A stretch of 64,000 nt of DNA from Sarocladium kiliense (taxonomy: Eukaryota > Ascomycota > Sordariomycetes > Hypocreales > Sarocladiaceae), in assembly GCA_030734395.1 (NCBI GenBank), contig JAUZTG010000019.1, positions 62,001-126,000 of the forward strand, read 5' to 3'. Numbering within the stretch: position 1 is the first letter of the stretch; each line of letters starts with the position of its first letter. The notes beneath the pieces were generated by a model. The model was not told the DNA's origin and searched no databases. It saw only the letters and a list, made by a program, of their open reading frames with translations. Positions 57,732 through 64,000 of the stretch are shown here, piece after piece. The translations under genes were made by a program, and so were the position numbers.

Positions 57732-58079
57732 GGCAGAGCGTAAGCACATCTCGGAGGCTGTCGCTACAGCCCGGCATTAAGGAGGGCAAGGGTTGCACTT
57801 TTCTTCTGACGGAGAAGGATTGCTGCTTCTGGGAAGGGCTTTGCAACTATGTACTATTCAGAATGCAATAGTAAAGCCAACTTCGTGTATACATGATGGC
57901 GGCATATGAACAAAATCGTGCTGACAGAGTGTGGGCGCGTCGTATCTCCTCTACTCCTCCGAGTGCCCACATGGAAATTTCGATGCAGCATCCTATATTG
58001 ATGCGCGGGACATGATGCCCAGTCAATGAAGTGAATCAAATGGTTCGATAAATTGGCCCCCCTGTTAAGTATACACATA
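57732..58079. other. Intergenic between convergent genes
   Basis: 3' flanks only; nothing else seen. Confidence 0.5.
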
Positions 58080-59192
58080 TCATCCCCATAGGTCTTCTTG
58101 CAAGGGGCAATCCTTGTCGCTGAAAATGCCTTCTGGAACTCCCAATGTAACCGAGCCGTCCAAGACAGGCTTTTTGAAGTAGCGGCAAGTCCCGCTCAAT
58201 GGTCCGGGGCTACCCTCCTCAAAATCATAAAACCCGGTCGACAAGCACCGACTGTCTGTCTTACACGTATCCATGCAGTCAGCCAGGTTGGTGTTGAAGA
58301 CGGTACGGTAATTGTCATCGTAGGTGTCAGCACGCCCATATGCTATGCATACCGCTGGCTGGATAACGACATAGGGGTCTGGGTCGACGGTAGAGATGAC
58401 TTTGGACGTTACTGTGCTGGTTGGGCCGAGGGTGGCCTGCGGAAGAAGGGTTGGTTAGCGCGCGACTGACAGTGCCTAACAGTTCACTTACAGTAATAGT
58501 AACATGTTCCGTGATGGATACATCGCGAGTGTCCGTCACCTTCACAGGCGGAGGAGCTGCCTTAGTACTTGTTTGGGTAGTGTACTTCGTCACCTTGGCT
58601 GTGCGAGTGACCGTTTTCGTTGTTGGCTTATAGACGCAGCTGCAGGCCTGACTAACGAATGACTTCGGGTGTCTCTTCTCAATGTCGCGCAGCACCGGAT
58701 TAACAGTAGCTACGTGACGCTTGATAGGCTCGTTATATATGTAGGTCGTGGTAGTCGATGTCACGGTACCCTGAACGGTTTCGGTAATCGTGGCTGTTGG
58801 ATCGTCAGAGTAGCGTGTCTCCTCGCTGGTCCGGAAGAGGGTGGTTGTTCTGTTTGAGAGGATGGCCTTGTTAGGATCAATACAATGCTTAAGGAGTTCT
58901 GGGGCATCCAAAGAGTATTGGCTCACCGATCGATTGTCGCGAATTCCGTTTGCTGAGGTAATTGCGTTGTCTTGCGGGCGGTTTGCAGAACCGTCTTCGT
59001 GACAGTGACAGTTTTTGTACGTGGACCAAGGTATGCTGAACAGGCCTGAACAGCCTTGTTACCAAGGGCATGCTTGATCTTTTTGCATGTGGCTTTGGGT
59101 GTGCATTCGTCATTCTTCTTCTTTGCCGGTATCGCGTCAGCAACACCAGCAAGGAAGAAAGCTCCCCATGCAATGGCTTCAGAGAGACGCAT
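58080..59192 (-). CDS. Secreted Thr-rich protein with C-terminal PAN/Apple-like domain
   Basis: Three exons (59192-58927, 58849-58492, 58436-58080) give 326 residues. Signal peptide 1-20 (MRLSEAIAWGAFFLAGVADA). The middle is dominated by Thr/Val repeats (TKTVTVTKTVLQT, TITETVQGTVTSTTTTYIY, TKTVTRTAKVTKYTTQTST), likely O-glycosylated. The C-terminal part has the spaced cysteines CIAYGR, DCMDTCKTDSRCLSTGFYDF and GTCRYFKK, as in PAN/Apple-like domains that bind carbohydrate or protein. Intron 1 (77 nt) carries a perfect CTAAC branch site, which supports skipping the tempting open frame through it. Function unknown; probably a cell-surface or secreted adhesive protein. Confidence 0.8.
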
Positions 59193-60802
59193 TCTGAAGA
59201 CCAGTAAGTACGTGCCGACCTTCTAGCGTAGCTTCAACTGTTTGCTACAGGCAGCTGCTGGCTAGGAGCAGCTTCACTCTGTGATCGTGCTGTCATGGGG
59301 AACATCCTGGAGGCTGATCATATATATGCCTACTACTCCCGGGCCAATTAGTCTTGGGTTAGGTACCAGGATATCTTTCAGTCAATCTCCGCTCATCAGT
59401 GTCTCGAAGCACTCTTTTGCTGGACGGCAAATCCCGATCCATCGCGAGGCTAGTCGCTTTTGGCTGGCCATGTGGTTCGGTGATCAGGGGTTGAGAGCCT
59501 ATGCCAAGACTCCACGCGAAATTCGCCTAAGCCACTCTTTCTTTTACTGCTGAAGTCGTGAATCTAGACCTTTAGGAGTTAGATGTCATATGAGCTTCCA
59601 AAACTATCATCAATAGTTGTCTCGGCTCGCCTGTTTGCCTCCTCACAGTCCCACTGAAAAGCCTCGAGCCCGATAGTGTTCTCGTTTGCCCACCTTGGTT
59701 CCTTATTTAGCGAGGCAACTGTCGCTTAACGACTTTAGTAAAAGAAAAGTAAGCACTGAATTCCCTACTTGTGTGCAACGCAGATATCCGGGACCTGGAA
59801 TTCCGGACACAATACTCCGCGATCCACTTCCTGAGCCGACGGGTAGGCGCACTTCTCTGTTCACAGCCACTCAGAAGCTGCTTTGTGCGACAAGCGCTTC
59901 ATATGAATGCAGCTTTGAGAGGACATGATCCGAAAGATGCGATACTGGACACCACGCGAGACCCTGGGCTTGATGAACTGTATCGCTTCGTCGTGAAGCG
60001 GCGAAGCAGGCACAACGACGTTAGGCCCCGGTTGGCTCGGAAAGGCGACGGCTGTGGCGCCCAGCGAAGTGATTTAGGGATTGCGCTATGGCCGCTTGCT
60101 ACCAGTGGCTTGGACGCCTCAAACGCCTCAGGTACTGTGATTCTTATTGTTGCTGGCAAGGCTTTAGTGCCCATGTCCAATGGCCCATACAGAGGCGAGT
60201 AAAGTCTCGCAATGAACCACGTTGGGCTAGGTAAACGGTATCACTGATTTCTCTTCAAGCCTTGTATCCAGTATTGCGCTGATATTATGAAGCTCAATAG
60301 AATGGTTACTCTCCGCAAAAAAGCAAAGTGTGTATGTCACCGCTACCTTAACCCATAGGGTAAGGATCTGGCCTGGAAATACGACGACGTGTTGTCGATG
60401 TTCAGTAAGGGAATGAACGGTTCGATCTCAAACAGAGAAATCTGTTGTGCGATGATCCGGCGCCTCTACATGGTTTTTGCTCTTTCGCGAGAATGCCATG
60501 AAGCCCGAGCTACACTCGGGACGAAGACCCACAAAGATAACATGCCAACGTGTCAGAGCAAAGCCTGGTTGCGAGGTCGGGTTATCCGGTGGGAGATGAT
60601 GATCTTGGCGCTAAGAGCCAGTACATCGCCGGGATACTCATTTGAATCATGGCCTTGGAACAAAGGAAGCTTCCTTGCCTTCCACCGATCATAGATATAA
60701 ACCGAGAGAAAACGCGGCGATTCTCAATATCTCAATGAAATTATGATGAGATAACACGCCTACTGCCTTGCCCTATTCTTCCCTTACACCGAAAGAAACG
60801 CA
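59193..60802. other. Divergent intergenic region, no supported gene
   Basis: Promoters of the PAN-like protein gene and of the beta-lactamase-family gene (CATAGATATAAACC near 60690 is a likely TATA region). Overlapping frames at 59771-60202 plus and 59899-60180 minus look like decayed coding sequence, but no family is recognisable. Confidence 0.45.
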
Positions 60803-62086
60803 ATGCAGCGATTCGCCAACCTCAGCATCTTGGCACTTGCAGTAGCCGCCAGTGCTATAAGCCATGCCGATATCACGCCGCACCTAAAGTATGGCAAGCC
60901 TGCCTGCGTAGGCTTGAACCCTGAGCCACTCAAGGACATGGTAAAGAACCTCACAGCATATACAGAGGTCGGAGGAGATGTACGTCCTCTTGAGCCGGGC
61001 TCAACAAACATTGTCGCGCGCAACGGTGTGATTGTCAGCGAATTTGCAATTGGCAAGAGTTATCTATGGGCGGATGTGAATGGGACGCTGCTCCCTGACG
61101 AGAAGCAAGAAGACGTAACAATCAACACCATCTACGACATGGCCAGTGTATCAAAGCTCTTCGCCACCGTCACGCTACTACGTGAGGTCGAGTCCGGTCG
61201 CATTGTTCTCGAGAACCCCGTCGCGGACTATCTACCGGAATTCGGGGCCAACGGAAAAGAGAATGTCACGCTGATCCATCTGCTCACGCATACTAGTGGC
61301 CTTCTTCCGCTTCCCGATCCGCAATTCTGGTTTCCAAAGTACAATGGATCTATTGATGCAATGTATGACTACATCATGAACAGCCACTTAGCTTCACCAC
61401 CTGGCGAGAAGTATGTCTACTCTGACATTGGCCTCATGACCATCCGGTTCCTCTTGGAGCGTGTACGAGGCGTCAACTACGACTGGCTCGTTTATAGTTG
61501 GACCATCCCGCTCGGCCTAAACTCGACGCATTTCAATCGAGGCAATCTGGAGGGCCACCTCAACCCCTTTTACGATCGCATCGCACCGACAGAATACCAA
61601 TTCGAAGCTATTGGCCCTAGCGAGCCTGACCGTCCACAGCCTGTGCGTGGTACAGTTCATGATGAGAACACTTGGGCCTTGGGCGGTGTCTCTGGCCATG
61701 CGGGGGTTTTCTCAGATGCCAAAGACATGGCTGCGTTTTGCCAGATGATCCTCAACAACGGAACCTATAACAACTATCGTGTATTGCAGCCTGCCAGTGT
61801 TGACCGTCTCTTCATCGATAACAACACGAGGTTTCCTGGCAACGGATATAGTGTCGGATTTGCTGTTAACACACCCTCCTTTATGGGCGTCATGGCGAGT
61901 GAGAAGACTGTTGGCCATACCGGTTTTACCGGGACATCAATTGTGATCGACCGCCCAACCAGCACGTTCTTCATTCACCTATCCAACCGTGTTCACCCGA
62001 GTCGCAACTGGGGAACAAACAACCCCGTCCGTCGGTCTATGGCTTACTTTGTCGCGAAGAGTTTGGGGAGGGAGTTTACTACGTAG
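60803..62086 (+). CDS. Secreted beta-lactamase-family serine hydrolase
   Basis: An intronless 427-residue protein. Signal peptide about 1-22 (MQRFANLSILALAVAASAISHA). The class C beta-lactamase/penicillin-binding fold is shown by the SxxK motif S115-x-x-K118 (DMASVSKLFATV), HLLTHTSGL, YVYSDIG (YxN/YSD position) and GHTGFTG near the end (KTG-like). Several N-glycosylation sites are present. Family members are amidases, esterases or peptidases; the sequence style recalls the secreted amidase AmiE of bacterial muropeptide recycling. It is convergent with an N-acetylglucosamine-6-phosphate deacetylase gene 197 bp away, which suggests amino-sugar or muropeptide scavenging. That function is inferred, and a lipase- or esterase-type activity is the alternative. 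Confidence 0.88.
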   Translation: MQRFANLSILALAVAASAISHADITPHLKYGKPACVGLNPEPLKDMVKNLTAYTEVGGDVRPLEPGSTNIVARNGVIVSEFAIGKSYLWADVNGTLLPDEKQEDVTINTIYDMASVSKLFATVTLLREVESGRIVLENPVADYLPEFGANGKENVTLIHLLTHTSGLLPLPDPQFWFPKYNGSIDAMYDYIMNSHLASPPGEKYVYSDIGLMTIRFLLERVRGVNYDWLVYSWTIPLGLNSTHFNRGNLEGHLNPFYDRIAPTEYQFEAIGPSEPDRPQPVRGTVHDENTWALGGVSGHAGVFSDAKDMAAFCQMILNNGTYNNYRVLQPASVDRLFIDNNTRFPGNGYSVGFAVNTPSFMGVMASEKTVGHTGFTGTSIVIDRPTSTFFIHLSNRVHPSRNWGTNNPVRRSMAYFVAKSLGREFTT

Positions 62087-62283
62087 TCCTACCAGCTACA
62101 TAACGTACCTTGACATGATGAATCACAAGGGCCGCAACCTTTTTCGAAACAGTCAGTGTTATTGTCGGTCTCACATGTGATGTTGAGGCTTGAGGACAGA
62201 GATGTTTCTTAGATGCTCCCTAACAAGCCTCATGGAAAGTAGGATTGTTACGAGTGTAGTTATTTTACTTATCAGGTTCGCCT

Positions 62284-63781
62284 TTATCGAAAGCTGGTGT
62301 ATGTCGCCTTGATTTCTCTTAGAGGTGACGTTGGTGGTGAGATGTCCGCGCCTTCTCTTCGGTGAACTCGCTTTCCGTATTTCCATACCTCGTCCACGAC
62401 CAACTTCGTTGTGCCATTATCACCATTTTCTTCGGAGAAAATCACGAGATCAGCATCCGAACCCTCTGTCAATTGTCCCTTCCTCCCCTCGACGCCTAGC
62501 ATGCGAGCTGGTGTTGCCGTCACTGTCTTCAGCGCCTTTGCAATGCCTTCACCACCTGACCAGGAGAGAAAGTTGTTGACACATTCCACGAGGGTGATAG
62601 AGCTATTGGAACCCGTTAGATCCTCTATAACCTTTTCTTTTGCAAGATATGAGGAAACATACCTTCCGGCGATCTTTTCAGTTCCTTCAAGACAAAGTAC
62701 AGACCCCCTCTTGACAATGGTGCTCGCTACATCACCATTTGTCCAGGGGTAAGGCCCATCTGGAAGGCCAGTAAGATGCATAGCGTCTGTCACCAAGATA
62801 AAACCCTCGGGATGCGCATTGTACGCAAGCTTAACCGCTGTTGGGTGCACGTGAATACCGTCCGCGATCATCCCGAAGTACGGCTTGACGAAGTTCGGGC
62901 TAGCTGTTCCAAGGAGGCCGAACACACCAGGGTTGCGGTGATGTAGCGATTTCATAGCGTTGAAGAGATGTGTGATCATGGTTGCCCCAGCTGCGACGGC
63001 GGCAGAAGCTTGCTCATATGTAGCTTCTGTATGACCGATAGAAACAACGATGCCCCGTGCTGTCAGGTCGGGTATCAGGTCTATCATACGACCTTGTTCA
63101 GGAGCGACGGTAATTTTCCGGATTGCAGGACCTTTCTCATTATCATCCGCGCCTGAATCATCGTAATGAAGGCTCCCGCCACCGTAACATGAAACTAGGT
63201 CCTGCCACGAGCTTGCCTCGCGAATCATGTCTTGGTTGTGGCATCCATTCTTGGTATGACTCAGGAACGGCCCTTCAACGTGTGCTCCGAGTGACTCAGC
63301 TCCTTTACCCGAATCCTTATTCACTATTGGGCGAAGGAAAGGCAAAACCTATTAGCTTTAGTATATCGTTCGCTTCATTGATGCTCTGCTGGATATGAAG
63401 TACCTTCTTGTAAAGTTCCGGTTTCTGGCTGGTAATCGTAGGCATGTAAGACGTGACACCTGTCTTCACGAGGTTCACGTTCACATTCTCAATCGAACTC
63501 TTATATTCAGAGTCTTCATCCAGGGAAGTCGAGAAATTGAAACCAAAAGCCCCATTTAGCTGTACATCAAGAAGACCAGGAGACACGATGCGACCACCAA
63601 GATCAATAACCTGGTCCGGAAGCGTCCTGCCGTCGAAGAAAGTTGCCTGGCTAGATAGGATCGTTCCGGTAGATGAGCTTACCCAAAGGTCTTCCTTGAC
63701 CAAATTATCACCGCGCACCAAACGACAGTTGGTGAACTTGGTGATAGTCGTCGAAGAGGGTGAGGTGATGATACCAGGCAT
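62284..63781 (-). CDS. N-acetylglucosamine-6-phosphate deacetylase
   Basis: Two exons (63781-63404, 63348-62284) give 480 residues. The amidohydrolase signatures are all present: PGLLDVQLNGAFG, the metal-ligand motif HVEGPF (H149, E151), IGHTEATYEQA, HLFNAM, ADGIHVHP and the catalytic VTDAMHLTG. The enzyme removes acetate from GlcNAc-6-phosphate in the cytosol, the committed step of amino-sugar catabolism (DAC1/NagA function). The 55 nt intron (GTACTT..CTAATAG) restores the frame exactly as KKVLPFLRP. Longer than bacterial NagA by an N-terminal part and a basic C-terminal tail. In several fungi this gene is clustered with deaminase, kinase, transporter and glycosidase genes; only the hydrolase next door is visible here, and the window ends just upstream. 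Confidence 0.94.
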
Positions 63782-64000
63782 GGTGGATACAACGTGAGTT
63801 GAACTTGAGAACGGCGACAAACAAGAGTCAGGTTGGATCACCTGAAGAAGTCTGTATGTAATAGTTCACATACTGTCATCCTTCGTTCTGGGCCACCACT
63901 TTCTTTCGATGCCATTGCCGATGGGTACATATCGCAAATCACTAATTAGTGCCTGCGACAAGGCTCAACGATAGATTGTTGAGGTCTGCCAAGCCCCATG
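63782..64000. other. Promoter region at the window edge
   Basis: Upstream sequence of the deacetylase gene, cut by the window end. No gene seen. Confidence 0.4.

Noticed and set aside
1..64000. CRISPR arrays, bacterial operons, phage genes, ribosome-binding sites
   Set aside because: Introns, gene types and spacing are those of a filamentous fungus; no regularly spaced direct repeats were seen.
1..64000. tRNA and rRNA genes
   Set aside because: I looked for GTTCGA-type T-arm cores with flanking stems (for example near 40978 and 41303) and found none that fold as a tRNA; no rRNA-like sequence was noticed. A tRNA scan would be decisive.

Overview
The window is genomic DNA of a filamentous ascomycete (Pezizomycotina, most likely a sordariomycete of the Fusarium/Colletotrichum kind). 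Evidence: short 50-120 nt introns with GT..AG ends and CTAAC-like branch sites, a fungal Zn2Cys6 regulator, Lys1 (fungal alpha-aminoadipate lysine pathway), Atg3, cutinase, fungal trypsin and PA14-containing GH3 glucosidases. About 23 genes are supported; gene density is low and several multi-kilobase stretches show nothing convincing. Gene models were spliced by eye, so every intron needs RNA confirmation.

Layout. 1-2.5 kb: decayed, frame-broken DNA. 2.6-4.1 kb: MFS exporter. 7.3-8.1 kb: secreted trypsin. 8.4-9.1 kb: a broken gene remnant. 9.3-10.4 kb: short-chain dehydrogenase. 11.2-12.5 kb: LYS1. 12.6-22.3 kb: a compact block holding a Zn2Cys6 regulator, a GFA-type zinc protein, a fumarylacetoacetate-hydrolase-family enzyme, a cytosolic GH3 beta-glucosidase and gentisate 1,2-dioxygenase. 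22.8-23.1 kb: a tiny 8-cysteine secreted peptide hidden by an intron. 25.6 kb: small membrane protein. 26.3-27.2 kb: cutinase. 28.3-28.7 kb: membrane-protein remnant. 29.2-32.4 kb: a second Cys-rich secreted peptide, a GPI-type surface protein whose signal peptide has no ATG, and a thaumatin/BYS1-like secreted protein. 33.3-37.5 kb: SRPK-like kinase and phospholipase-D-family protein. 38-40.7 kb: second cytosolic GH3 beta-glucosidase. 41.4-44.3 kb: secreted subtilase. 49.4-53.7 kb: coiled-coil protein and ATG3. 56.3-57.7 kb: zinc alcohol dehydrogenase. 58.1-59.2 kb: secreted Thr-rich protein with a PAN/Apple-like end. 60.8-63.8 kb: convergent pair of a secreted beta-lactamase-family hydrolase and N-acetylglucosamine-6-phosphate deacetylase.

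Most interesting: the 12.6-22.3 kb block reads as a catabolic cluster for plant phenolic glucosides (deglycosylation, gentisate ring cleavage, hydrolysis of the ring-fission product, local regulator). The promoter shared by the FAH-family and glucosidase genes and the promoter of the dioxygenase gene carry the same composite element, GGCCAAT followed at identical spacing by CCGACCGGAA (23 of 28 bases identical). Other leads are the two Kex2-type Cys-rich peptides, the sugar-amidohydrolase/serine-hydrolase pair at the right end, and the start-less surface protein. The set of secreted proteins (cutinase, trypsin, subtilase, Cys-rich peptides) fits a plant- or host-associated lifestyle.
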